Source of the DNA: Sciurus carolinensis
Lineage: Eukaryota > Chordata > Mammalia > Rodentia > Sciuridae
Direction: 5' to 3'
DNA: 64,000 bases
NCBI RefSeq assembly: GCF_902686445.1
Contig: NC_062214.1
Span: 41,425,454 to 41,489,453, forward strand
Below, piece after piece: positions 1 to 10,220 of this stretch; within the stretch, counting starts at the first letter, position 1; the number at the start of each line of letters is the position of its first letter. The notes under the pieces were generated by a model, which saw only the letters and a list, made by a program, of their open reading frames with translations, made no database searches and was not told where the DNA came from. Made by a program: the position numbers and the translations under genes.

Positions 1-839
1 TCTCTAAAACTTCAAATTCAAGATAAATGGGAAAAATTTAGCAGCTCAATTAACAAGTTAAAAAAAGGAGCCTTTGAGGCTCTTCATTCAAACTGTGTTG
101 AGATTCTAGAGATCACCACATTAAACTGGCTTTTCCATTAACAAATTCCCTTGTACCTGCCACTTTATTCCCATTCCTACATTAAAGCCTAAGTCTAGAT
201 TTCAATATCTACAACATTCTATTTCTCTCCAGACTCCTATCTACCAACACTGACAGTCAAGTCACCTTGACATCAGATTCACCACACTCCTATCTACCAA
301 CAATGACTGTCAGTCACGTTGACACCAACGTCATTTTCTCTCACTTCTCCACTCTCATTTATGTAGCCAACAGACTGCCCTATCAATTTGTCATCTAGAA
401 CATGCCACCCCATTCCTTCCATACCCTTAAGAGTTTCCCAGTGGCTTCTCCACACCCTGAACATAAGCTCCAGATTCTCAACTTTCCTACTATTCAAAGT
501 GAATTAAATCTATGAACTTGAGCAAATTACTCAAGTCTCCCTGGAGTTAAAATTTATCTCATTTGGTTCTAAAAATGATTAAACAAGATAGCACGCATGA
601 CACCTGAGCGTCTGACACCAATGCAAACTCAAGCAACATCAGTTCCTCTTTTCTTTTCCAAACCTCTTTCACACCAGGCCTCTCCTTTCTCTCTAACAGT
701 TCCTAGTCCCATCACTCTTGTCCCTTCTGTTTTGCCCTGATGTTTGATTCTGCATCCAGTCCTCCAACTTCAACCCTTACCTTGCCTCAGAAAACCAAAT
801 CTCCACAAACCACCTCTAAACCAATTACATTTGTCAAAT

Positions 840-1015
840 GTTAAGGTGCATGCAAATCACTGAGAACCTCACTAAAAAAATTTAAAAAATAAAAAAATAC
901 AAATTCTGATTTAGTAGGTCTGGAATAGGTCCTAACATTCCACATTTTCACCATGCTCCCAGGCAATACCTCCAATACTGGTGCAAGGACACACTTCAAC
1001 CTATAAGGAACAGTA
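840..1015. mobile_element. MER5A-like hAT DNA transposon relic
   Basis: The stretch around 'attctgatttagtaggtctgg' followed by 'catgctcccaggcaatacc' matches the remembered MER5A consensus core, with many substitutions and an A-rich interruption near 874-900. It is an old non-autonomous hAT-Charlie copy fixed before the rodent radiation. Ends are not clear. Confidence 0.55.
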
Positions 1016-1728
1016 CTTTTTTCATGTCTTACTTTTCAAGATGCATGGGTTACAACCCAGGCAAGCAGGTCTTAACACATGGAGATCTGAAGCAATCTGC
1101 CTGAAGAAGCTATTGATAAGCCAGGAATGAAGCCCATGTTATTCCACCTATGCTAGTACTTCCCCAGTCTACTCAAACACCCAGTTTTTCCCCACTCAGG
1201 GAAATATACTTGTTCTTCTGCTGACCCGAAATGGCACTGTCAGTATCTTGATGGTCTCTAGGTAGCCCACTTGTGTCTGTTCTTATCTACCCACTCCACA
1301 TCTACATTTTCACCCTTCTACAGGGCAGGTTTTTTGGAGGAATTCCAGTATCATTTTAGGTTCTAGAAAGATTCTAGATGAAACATTCTTTCTGGCCTAT
1401 GACACAAGCAGTGGTTTGAAATTTATTTCCTAAAACTCTATATCATAGTAGGACTCAAAACTAAGTGACTTATTTGCTGGATTTAAACATACAAATGTCC
1501 CTCCTAAAATGCTTAGCCCTCCTTAAAAACCATATCCAAGTTTTGAAGCCAATTAAAAGTTATGAACATCATGCTCAAAGGTGAAACAAAATTCAATCTT
1601 TTGACGACTGAATTCTTCTCAGGCTTAAATTAATGGTCCCATGAAACAATAAAAAAAATCTAAGCTAGCAAAGGCTAATTTTATATAAATTATATTCAGA
1701 GGGGAAAAAAAACTAGCAAGGTATTTTT

Positions 1729-1931
1729 CAGGCATGGTGAGCACATACCTGTAACCCCAGCTACTGAGGAGTCTGAGGCAAGAAATCACAAGTTGGAGGT
1801 CAACCTGGGCAACTTAGTGAGACCTTGTTTCCACATAAAATAAAAAAGGCTGGGGATGTACCTAAGTAGTATAGGGCTTTCCTGGCATGTGGAAGCCCTG
1901 GGTTCCATCCCCAGAACCACCAAATAAAAAG
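1729..1931 (+). mobile_element. Composite B1-ID SINE (sciurid type)
   Basis: The left part reads 'ggcatggtgagcacatacct' then 'gtaaccccagctactgagga', the 7SL/B1-type head. After an A-rich linker the right part reads 'ggctggggatgta', 'ccctgggttccatccccag', the tRNA-derived ID unit, with an A-rich tail. It lies in KIF16B intron 3, antisense to the gene. No clear target-site duplication was found, so it is probably older than the SINEs that still have one. Confidence 0.85.
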
Positions 1932-2017
1932 AACTCTTAAAGTGTTTTAGGGAAGGCGTGTTTTCTCAATTTGAAAAATTTTTTTTAAAATAAATATCTT
2001 GAAATATCACATCATAC

Positions 2018-2131
2018 CATTTCTTGTGAAACATAATCTGGACTCTTTGTATCAGCAGAATAAAAAGAAAAGTCATAGGTGAAGGTCTTGATCCGTTCTC
2101 TTCCTGAGTCCCCAGTCCCTCCTTCTGGTAT
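2018..2131 (-). CDS. KIF16B: KIF16B coding exon 3 (kinesin-3 motor domain, residues 40-77)
   Basis: On the minus strand these 114 bases read 38 codons in one open frame, starting IPEGGTGDSGRE and ending SPDYVSQEM. From memory this matches the kinesin-like protein KIF16B just after its first 39 residues, with an isoleucine where I recall threonine in human (RERIKTF). The exon is phase 0 at both ends. The acceptor is TTTTCTAG before ATACCAGAAGG, and the donor is ATG followed by GTATGA. KIF16B is a plus-end microtubule motor with a C-terminal PX domain that moves early endosomes; this segment covers motor-domain surface loops and the strand before the P-loop. The P-loop exon is not in the window and must lie beyond its left edge. 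A trinucleotide repeat sits just upstream of the acceptor. Confidence 0.95.
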
Positions 2132-2135
2132 CTAG

Positions 2136-2190
2136 AAAAGAACATAATGATGATGATAATAATAATAATAAGAAGAAGAAGAACAATAAT
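2136..2190. repeat. Trinucleotide microsatellite (ATG/ATA/AGA) next to the exon 3 acceptor
   Basis: On the plus strand the run is 'gatgatgataataataata' then 'ataagaagaagaagaac'. On the KIF16B sense strand this becomes TTC, TTA and TCA triplets that begin about 12 bases upstream of the AG and therefore make up part of the polypyrimidine and branch region of intron 2. Three imperfect sub-arrays with different third bases suggest repeated slippage and point mutation. Confidence 0.85.
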
Positions 2191-2788
2191 GAAACCATAA
2201 GAGTACATCATTTGACAAGTGACCCAAATCAAGAAGAAAAAAATAAATCTGTTTCTAAAAATATATAAAATGATCATCTTTTCAAATTTATACCCTAAGA
2301 AGCATTTAATTACTTCTGGCCTCCCTAAAACAATGAATAAATACAACCTCAACTCCCCCACCCATGATCCAAGTTCTCTGTGGTATGACCCACAGTTATT
2401 ATTCTTGTCTTTTTTATTATGATTAACTTTCATGAACCCAATGCTCTAGTCAGACTATGTTTTTCCATTTTCAATGATTTTTACTGTTCCCTTCATCAGA
2501 GATGGGCTTTGCACAAGCCCAAGGAATGTTAATCACACAGACTATGATGGGACTGGTAGAGTTAGAGTTGTGCAGTTTGGTGGCTCCTTGAAAACTCCAG
2601 GTCAGATGTCTCCCCTTCCATGAAGCTTTCTTAATGTGCTCTACCCAGAAATAATTTCTCTCACCTCTGAAAAGCAAACCTCTCCTAGGACACATCATGC
2701 TGTGAGTTTAATACAGATGTTTGCATATCTCTTGTCTACCATGCTGTATAATTAAATTAAGCCCAAAAGTTGTATTTAAAAATCTTCA

Positions 2789-2919
2789 GGGGAGGGAAAA
2801 GGATGGGAGGGAAAAGGGGGGATCATGAACTGAAATCAATTTCCATGCATGAAATGAGTTTACTGAGATAAACCCAACTACTATGTATAACCATAAAACT
2901 CTAATAAAATACATAAATA
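2789..2919 (+). mobile_element. Older short L1-tail retroposon, split by the younger L1
   Basis: The G-rich start and the end 'acccaactactatgtataa' with a later 'ctctaataaaa' are a squirrel L1-type 3' end. Its A-rich tail resumes at 5770-5775, after the younger L1. The complete older unit is flanked by 11-base direct repeats AAAAATCTTCA at 2778-2788 and 5776-5786, its target-site duplication. A near relative with the same tail lies at 32425-32571. Only about 130 bases of element were inserted, with no L1 coding sequence. Confidence 0.75.
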
Positions 2920-4036
2920 GATTGATTCCCAAGTATTTTATTTTTTTCGATGCTATTGTGAATGGGGTAGTTTTCCTAATTTCTCTTTCTGAAGATTCAT
3001 CACTTATGTATAAAAATGCATTGGATTTATGAGCATTGATCTTGTAACCTGCTACTTTGCTGAATTCACTTATGAGTTCTAAAAGTTTTCTGGTGGAATT
3101 TCCAGGTTCCTCTAAATATATAATCATGTCATCAGCGAACAGGGATAGTTTGAGTTCTTCTTTTCCTATTCGTATCCCTTTAATTTCTTTGGTTTGTCTG
3201 ATTGCTCTGGCTAGAGTCTCAAGGACGATGTTGAATAGAAGCGGTGAAAGAGGGCATCCCTGCCTTGTTCCAGTTTTTAGGGGGAACGCTTTCAGTTTTT
3301 CACCATTTAGAATGATATTAGCCATGGGCTTAGCGTAGATGGCCTTTATAATGTTTAGGAATGTTCCCATTACCCCAATTTTTTCTAGAGTTTTGAGCAT
3401 GAAGGGATGCTGTATTTTATCAAATGCTTTTTCTGCATCTATTGAAATAATCATGTGATTCTTAACTTTAAGTCTGTTGATATGGTGAATGACATTTATT
3501 GATTTCCGAATGTTGAACCAACCTTGCATCCCTGGGATAAAACCCACTTGATCGTGGTGCACTATCTTTTTAATATATATTTGTATGCGATTTGCTAAAA
3601 TTTTGTTGAGAATTTTTGCATCGATGTTCATTAAGGATATTGGTCTGAAATTTTCTTTCCTTGATGTGTCTCTGTCTGGTTTAGGTATCAGGGTGATATT
3701 GGCTTCATAGAACGAGTTTGGTAGGGTTCCCTCCTCTTCTATTTCATGAAATAGTTTGAGGAGTATTGGAATGAGCTCTTCTTTAAAGGTTTTGTAGAAC
3801 TCGGCTGAGAACCCATCTGGTCCTGGACTTTTCTTTGTTGGTAGGCTTTTGATGACCTCTTCTATTTCATTGCTTGAAATTGGTTTATTTAAGTTGTGTA
3901 TGTCCTCCTCGTTCAGTCTAGGTAGTTCATATGTCTCTAGAAATTTGTTGATGTCTTCAAGGTTTTCTGTTTTGTTGGAGTATAGATTTTCGAAATAGCT
4001 TCTAATTATGTTTTGTATTTCACTCGTGTCTGTTGT
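2920..4036 (-). pseudogene. Inverted L1 ORF2 segment with reverse transcriptase domain
   Basis: On the minus strand the frame is open for over 360 codons, from the inversion point at about 4036 down to 2920. It carries the usual reverse transcriptase blocks of L1 ORF2p: the SPGPDGF block near 3820, LIPKPD, the [12 protein letters not shown] block with its first aspartate, [12 protein letters not shown], and the catalytic FADDMI box near 3130. The fragment ends after KYLGINL where the L1 was split. The endonuclease domain is absent because of 5' truncation. It cannot make a complete protein in this configuration. Confidence 0.92.
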
Positions 4037-5531
4037 GAAAGACCTCTACAATGAGAACTACAGAACACTAAAGAAAGAAATTCAAGAAAACCTTAGAAGA
4101 TGGAAAGATCTCCCATGTTCCTGGATAGGCAGAATTAATATCGTCAAAATGGCTATACTACCTAAAGTTCTATACAGATTCAATGCAATTCCAATTAAAA
4201 TCCCAATGATGTACCTCGCAGAAATAGAGCAAGCAATTATGAAATTCATCTGGAAGAATAAAAAACCTAGAATAGCTAAAGCAATCCTCAGTAGCAAGAG
4301 CAAAGCAGGGGGTATTGCAATACCAGATCTTCAACTCTACTACAAAGCAATAGTAACAAAAACGGCATGGTATTGGTACCAAAATAGACAGGTAGATCAA
4401 TGGTACAGAATAGAGGACATGGACACAAACCCAAATAAATACAATTTTCTCATACTAGACAAAGGTTCCAACAATATGCAATGGAGAAAAGATAGCCTCT
4501 TCAACAAATGGTGCTGGGAAAACTGGAAAACTATATGCAATAGAATGAAACTAAACCCCTATCTCTCACCCTACACAAAACTCAACTCAAAATGGATCAA
4601 GGACCTCGGAATCAGACCAGAGACCCTGCATCTTATAGAAGAAAAAGTAGGTCCAAATCTTCAACTTGTTGGCTCAGGATCAGATTTCCTTAACAGGACT
4701 CCCATAGCACAAGAAATAAAAGCAAGAATAAACAACTGGGATAGATTCAAACTAAAAAGCTTTCTCTCAGCAAAGGAAACTATCAGAAATGTGAAGAGAG
4801 AGCCTACAGAGTGGGAGAATATCTTTGCCAACCATACCTCAGATAGAGCGCTAATTTCCAGAATCTATAAAGAACTCAAAAAACTCTACACGAAGAATAC
4901 AAATAATCCAATCAACAAATGGGCTAAGGAAATGAACAGACACTTCACAGAAGAAGATGTACAAGTAATCACCAGATATATGAAAAAATGTTCAACATCC
5001 CTAGTAATAAGGGAAATGCAAATCAAAACTACCCTAAGATTTCATCTCACCCCAATTAGAATGGCGATTATCAAGAATACAAGCAACAATAGGTGTTGGC
5101 GAGGATGTGGTGAAAAAGGAACACTCATACATTGCTGGTGGGGTTGCAAATTAGTGCAACCACTCTGGAAAGCAGTGTGGAGATTCCTCAGAAAGCTTGC
5201 AATGGAAACACCATTTGACCCAGCTATCCCACTCCTTGGCCTATACCCAAAGGACTTAAAATCAGCATACTACAGAGATACAGCCACATCAATGTTCATT
5301 GCTGCTCAATTCACCATAGCCAGATTGTGGAACCAACCTAGATGCCCTTCAGTTGATGAATGGATAAAGAAACTGTGGCATATTTATACAATGGAATATT
5401 ACTCTGCAATGAAGAATGATAAAATTATGGCATTTGTAGGCAAATGGTCGAAATTGGAGAATATCATGCTAAGTGAGATAAGCCAATCTCAAAAAACTAA
5501 AGGACGAATGATCTCGCTGATAAGCGGATGA
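4037..5531 (+). pseudogene. L1 ORF2 C-terminal segment (open, 5' inverted away)
   Basis: The frame runs from [16 protein letters not shown] to the stop at 5529-5531, about 498 codons with no internal stop. An ATG upstream at 4008 belongs to the inverted part and makes an artificial fusion of about 10 residues. The segment has the thumb-like region, the conserved L1 stretch [14 protein letters not shown], and the cysteine-rich C-terminal area around [18 protein letters not shown]. That no stop has appeared supports a recent insertion. Confidence 0.93.
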
Positions 5532-5755
5532 GGACATATAATGGGGGGTGGGACGGGCTAGCATTAGGTTTAGGGTTAGGTTTAGAGTTAGGCTAAGGAG
5601 AGCAGTAAGAATGAAGGAAAGAAGGACTGTGTGGAGGGAAAGGAGGGGTGGGAGGGGTGGGAGGGGTGGGAGGGGTGGGGGGGAGGGGAAAAATATAATA
5701 AACATCATTACCCTATGTAAACGTAAAAAAAAAATAAATAAATAATAAAAAAAAA
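5532..5755 (+). repeat. L1 3' UTR with telomere-like run, G-rich minisatellite and A-rich tail
   Basis: After the ORF2 stop there is a degenerate TTAGGG-like run at about 5563-5593 ('ttaggtttagggttagg'). Four exact copies of the 9-mer GAGGGGTGG follow at 5643-5678 and continue into a longer G run. A G-rich, quadruplex-capable 3' UTR is a known general property of mammalian L1s. The A-rich tail begins near 5724. Confidence 0.85.
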
Positions 5756-6531
5756 AAAATACATAAATAAATAATAAAAATCTTCATATACCCCAAAAGG
5801 CTCACATAGTTCATTGGACATATTCTAAATAGCTTCGCCAAGCACTATACTTTCAACTTGATTCACATATTACAAAGAGACAAGCATTAAAACACTAACA
5901 AAAATAAATTTCTAAAAATCTAACAATTAAAATAACAACATAATAAAACATTAAAAATCCAGGCATTCATTTTGGTTATTCAAACTTTGAAGGAAGAAAT
6001 GTTTTCAAAACACAAAAAGCAATGGATAATCAAGGTAAACAGATTCCACAATGCAAAAAGAAAGGAGGCGCACCCAAGGCCAGGAACACTGTGAACATGA
6101 ACATAAGCAAAGTAAGTAAAGGTACCTAATGGCAGGGAGTGGATGAGTAATGATGGGTAGAAAGCTGAGAAGATGAAGGAGACCAAGAGAGGGAAGGCTA
6201 GTGTAGGGCTAGAAAGGGCCAGGATACTTGAGAATTGTGCTAAGTGAAAAAAGAAAGACATTCCAATGGAGAATGCCTAGGGCAAAGGGACACAAAGCCC
6301 AAAGGAGGCCTATCAGTTTTCCAGAGCACTGCCTGACTGGAAGACAGAGCACCCCAGCTTCCATTACTGGAGATCAAGTTGCACAACTCTGAAAGTGGAT
6401 CTCATAGTGCCCAGTTCCTTGGGCCACAAATTAATAGAAATCCATCCCTCAGACATGACCTGGAGACTGATCTGTACTTGGCTACAGAGCAGCAGAACTC
6501 AGAAACCCAAACCTATGTGTTAATGACAAAA

Positions 6532-6625
6532 AAAGCACATTATTTCCTTACTACTATGGAAACTACTATCAAGAACTATGACTAATAATGTGTTATCAAA
6601 ATCTATAAAGCACATTATTTCCTTA
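6532..6625 (+). repeat. Local duplication with 19-base direct repeats
   Basis: AAAGCACATTATTTCCTTA occurs at 6532-6550 and again at 6607-6625, 75 bases apart. The intervening 6563-6609 is about 91% identical to 7397-7443 (four mismatches in 46 bases, no gaps). Nothing here resembles a known transposon end. Confidence 0.8.
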
Positions 6626-7190
6626 TTATTAACTCTACACCCTTGCTCCCACCCTGAGTAAAGTGCACTCCAGGTCCTTGACAAATGATCAAAGAAACAA
6701 ATAGCATATTTTAAGGGCAAAAGAAAGAAATCATCATTTGGGAAAACTGAGGATTTTTCTATTTGCTTTTTTCTAGAAAGAAATGCAAATATTGTTTTCC
6801 AATCTTTCATCTCCCTAGTTTTGAATAATAGTACCAGTTTTTCTTCAAGGATTACAAAACATGATAATCTTCATTAAAAATGGAAACAAATCTAAGGGTT
6901 AAACTTCTTCAATGCTTCACAGTCTATGACTCCACTACAAGTTCTCAGGATGAAAAGGCCTGGCCCTGCTCCACACTCAGGAGTTGGATCAGCGCACTGA
7001 TCTTCCAGATCAAATGAAACAGGACATGGGAGAAGAAATAGGCATCAGCTCTTCTGCTTCAGGGCCAAGCCCCAGTCTAGAGCATGCTGATGTGGCCACC
7101 TAACCCGAGAAAGGAGGATGTGGAAGTGACAGGCATGTTGCCCCATAGCAGTGTCAACATGGGCCTTCTAGAACTGAAGCAGGGCCAGGT

Positions 7191-7204
7191 CACTACTTGC
7201 CTTC
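7191..7204 (-). other. KIF16B: Non-canonical GC splice donor of KIF16B intron 2
   Basis: The minus strand reads GAAG then GCAAGTAGTG. Apart from C at intron position +2, the site (AAG/GCAAGT) fits the consensus reported for GC-AG introns, which are the main minor class of U2-type introns and usually have strong pairing to U1 elsewhere. The frame requires this junction: exons 1 and 2 total 117 bases and exon 3 starts in phase 0. The matching acceptor at 2132-2133 is AG. No transcript evidence is available here. Confidence 0.8.
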
Positions 7205-7270
7205 AAGTTTGTGATTGTTGTTTTGCTTTTCTCCATTTGAATAATGAACTTGGCCTCCAAGTCCTTTTCC
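7201..7270 (-). CDS. KIF16B: KIF16B coding exon 2 (kinesin-3 motor domain, residues 16-39)
   Basis: On the minus strand the 70 bases complete the arginine codon begun in exon 1 and then read EKDLEAKFIIQMEKSKTTIT followed by NLK, the KIF16B sequence as I remember it. The acceptor is canonical (TTATTTGCGTTGCAG before GGAAAAGG). Exons 1 and 2 together give exactly 39 codons, so exon 2 ends in phase 0 and joins exon 3 in frame. The donor is TTGAAG followed by GCAAGTAG, so intron 2 begins with GC and not GT. The next GT is 4 bases further on and would shift the frame, so the GC donor is the only nearby choice that keeps the protein. Exon identity is secure; donor use is inferred. Confidence 0.95.
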
Positions 7271-7396
7271 CTGCAACGCAAATAAGAAAAGGTTATTTTT
7301 TTAAAATTATTTTATTAACTTTGCTTAAAAAACAATCCCTGATAGCAAATCCTTATTAATACTGCCAGACAGACATGAAAACACACAAAAGAGATG

Positions 7397-7443
7397 CTAC
7401 CATCAAGAACTATGACTATCAATGTGTTATCAAAATCCATAAG
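7397..7443 (+). repeat. Second copy of the direct repeat flanking KIF16B exon 2
   Basis: It starts 'ctaccatcaagaactatgac' and aligns without gaps to 6563-6609. The two copies lie 834 bases apart in direct orientation, and KIF16B exon 2 (7201-7270) lies between them. Confidence 0.8.
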
Positions 7444-8499
7444 AATATCTGCGATGATTTTTTTAAAAAATAGAGTAAATGAAATGACAGAAACTGTGAA
7501 GCACAGAGTCGCATGAAAAAAAAAATAGCCCTACCAAACAGGATACAAAGAAAAAGATACTTTATCCCTCCACCCAGGATGAAAACTAAGACAAAAACTG
7601 CAATAGTTACAACCAGTACTGACTCTTCCTCTCACCATCTTTTTACATTCTTTAAAATTACATTTTTTAGACAGCAGCAGAACAGGAAGTGAGGTAATTG
7701 CTACAATTACAATTCTCTAGAATAAATGACCATATATCTACACAGTGGAGTATTATGCCACTGAAAAAGGAATGAGGACGATGTCAACACCCTGACATGG
7801 TGCAGTGGCCAGGATACATGGCTATGAGAAGGAAAGATGGAGAAAACACATGGATGGCCCCTGGTTTTTGATGGCTTGATTTTCCATGTTGGACTACACA
7901 TGGTGTGAAAGCAATACACTTCCAATGGAAATGTACTTTGCATTGTTAATTTCTGCCCTTTCCTAGGCTAGCAATAAGTGGCCCAGACCACCAGCAATGC
8001 TGAGCAGCAGCAGTGAGTTGCAGCTCCCAGGCAGCCACTCAATCATGACAGTGAACAACGCATAAAAATAAAAAGAATGACCTAAGTATTTTTCAAAAGG
8101 CTACCTATAGAGAAGAAAAGAATGGAGAGAAGAATGAGAACGCACATGGGCTTCTGTTTGTGACCTTCTCTTCTCCCCCAGGGCCTCTAAGTGTCAGGGT
8201 GACTTCCAGATCCATGTGATGCTCCATCAGTCTTATCTTTTCTCCCCTATTCAACATTCAGATTCCTAGTCTTGTCCAAACTAACACCTACTGACCTTGG
8301 TCACATCTCCCCATTCTGCAGCCACCGTTCCAGCCAGGTCACCACTTTCTAGTCTGTCTCCAGCCTTGTCCCCTCCCATCTACACTCCATTCTCTGCTGC
8401 TAGAGGGAGCCTTCCAAAATACATCTCACCATGAAGCACCTGCTTTAGAGTCCATCAAGGACTTCTCAGAGACTACAGGCTAAAGCCAACTCTCATGAT

Positions 8500-8790
8500 C
8501 AGACCCTAACTCATACTGCTTTTCAACACTATATCCTGCCTCACCCCCTTTCTCTGGCCAACTCCCTGCCATCCCTCTGAGCTGGGTTCAGACTTCCCAC
8601 ACTCTGGAGAGTCTTCACCAAGTACTCTGCCTTATCCTTTGTTAGATGGCCCTTCTGCTCATCTCACCCCTGGACCTAAAAACAAGGACTCTCTGCCTGT
8701 GTGTTATCACACCCTAACCCCTGGCACAGCGCCTGCAACACTGACATGGTCATAAATTGGTTTCTGCATGTGCTGGATTGACTGACTGAA
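8500..8790 (+). mobile_element. LINE L2 3' end relic
   Basis: The order of motifs (Pro/Leu-rich protein-end pyrimidine tract, 'aacaaggactctctgcctgt', 'ctaacccctggcacagcgcc', then 'ttattaaatgaatg') follows the remembered L2 3' end. Strongly diverged and part of ancestral mammalian sequence. Confidence 0.5.
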
Positions 8791-10039
8791 TTATTAAATG
8801 AATGGCCCCAGGCTACTCAGAAATACCCATCCTCTACTACAGGGATCTCCCTACTGGCCCCTCCCATTCTTGATTCTTGCCTTCCCACACATGATATCTT
8901 TCTACCCACATTCTCATGAAAGGCTTGCTGCCTCAGGCTCATCCTGACTCGCCTCCTCCTGATAAACCTTCAGAAACACCCCACTTACTACTGCCTACCT
9001 ACCTCATCCCACTCACTAGGATTTCTTTCATCTTTAATGATATCACCTCTCCAATTCATCCAGAGAAACAAGGACCCAGATTCCTTCTCATCCACACCTA
9101 AGTCCACAGCACAAGGACAATGCTCACAACCAGCCCTGAGAGCGATGACTTTTAATCCTTCAGCAGAGAACTGTAGAATACCAGGCTCTGAGAGTTTCCT
9201 GGACTCAGGTCAATTTCCTCTGACATTTAAGTAACATGGGAAATAAATCTTGACATTTTTCTTATATTGAGGAAAATAAATAATCTTAAAATATTATTTG
9301 AACATTGACTTAATAATAGAGCAAAATGAACTATGTCTCTCCCTGGTCACTTTGGTGAATTGGGTTTCTCAACCGAAAAGTCAATTATGGTCCTTTCATA
9401 TAAATAAGTAATTTATGTGAAAGGTCTGGAAACTAGATCATAAGATGTTACAAATGAGCCAGCTGGAGGAAGGATACAGAGTTATAGATCAATATTGGAG
9501 GGTTTAGGGGAGGAAAGGAAAGGAAAAGATTTAAAATATCCAATCAGGGAAAGAGATTAATTATGTCACCTCTCAGCTATGTGAGTAGGAAAATGCTTAT
9601 TAGGAAAAAAAAACCACTGTGTTAATCTAAATATTTCAAAAATGTTTTTGAATTATTCAGCAATTCAAATTGATTCACTCATTCAGCTAATGGTTTTTGG
9701 TCACTCTGTGATGCACAGCTAAACTGGTGATGGTGGCTCTCCAAAGAGAGTCATTAGCTTACTTCCCCACAAGTTCTGAAACAAACCAGGATTCTCCCAC
9801 TCACCTTAAAAGTTAAGATAATATGAACCCAATATTTAACTGCCTCCATCTTGGTGGCAAGACACTCAATATCAATAATAAAATTAAAAAAACTATTTTA
9901 AAATCAAGAGCTCCACTTGTAACTATATGGAAAGCAGCCCAAGTAACACCATAAATAGGAAAAAGATGAAGCAGCAAAACAGCATGCCAATGGTGATCAA
10001 GTTTGCAGTTCAATAAAAGTATAAACAAAGTCAAAAGGA

Positions 10040-10220
10040 TGTAATATCTATGACTCTAGACAAACAAAACATTTCTGAAAGGATAAATGGAAGTCATTTG
10101 CAGTGGTAACCTCTGGAGAGACAGAGGAAGCAGGGACCTCTGGGTATAAGAAAATAAACATTTCAGTGTTAGAATTATTTTAGCATGACTTGATAGTGTT
10201 TTATAATTAAAATTAGTCAA
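10040..10220 (+). mobile_element. Old L1 3' UTR fragment
   Basis: 'catttctgaaaggataaatg' and 'cagtggtaacctctggagag' followed by an A/T-rich end resemble the 3' end of old mammalian L1M-class elements. Diverged, no clear boundaries. Confidence 0.45.

Larger units (their letters stand above)
1..2017 (-). other. KIF16B: KIF16B intron 3 (partial)
   Basis: This is the 5' part of intron 3; exon 4 is not inside the window. I looked on the minus strand for the expected continuation of the motor domain, including the P-loop, and found none. Contents that can be named are a degraded MER5A-like DNA transposon near 840-1015 and a composite B1-ID SINE at 1729-1931. The rest is unique-looking AT-rich sequence without a supported gene. 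Confidence 0.85.
2920..5755 (+). mobile_element. Young L1 with 5' inversion (twin priming), inserted in the tail of an older retroposon
   Basis: The right part (from about 4037) is L1 in plus orientation: C-terminal half of ORF2, stop at 5529-5531, a G-rich 3' UTR and a poly(A) tail. The left part (2920 to about 4036) is the preceding ORF2 segment in minus orientation, including the reverse transcriptase. On the L1 map the two parts are nearly adjacent, with about 9 bases missing. A 14-base direct repeat AAAATACATAAATA flanks the whole at 2906-2919 and 5756-5769. This is the signature of twin-primed insertion. Both halves have open frames without stops, so the insertion is young. Relative to KIF16B the 3' part is antisense. 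Confidence 0.93.
2132..7200 (-). other. KIF16B: KIF16B intron 2
   Basis: Intron 2 is 5,069 bases, and about 3.0 kb of it is a nested pair of retroposon insertions (2789-5775). Removing those leaves about 2 kb of ancestral intron. 5787-6530 and 6630-7200 show no supported gene or named repeat. 6532-6625 holds a short local duplication, and a related 46-base copy lies on the other side of exon 2 at 7397-7443. Confidence 0.85.

Noticed and set aside
1966..2433. A 155-codon minus-strand frame over 1966-2433
   Set aside because: It reads KIF16B exon 3 in the wrong frame and continues into the intron and its trinucleotide repeat (the isoleucine run).
4008..5531. A 507-codon open frame on the plus strand as a functional protein gene
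   Set aside because: It is the C-terminal half of L1 ORF2. Its first codons come from the inverted L1 segment, so the Met start is an artefact of the inversion.
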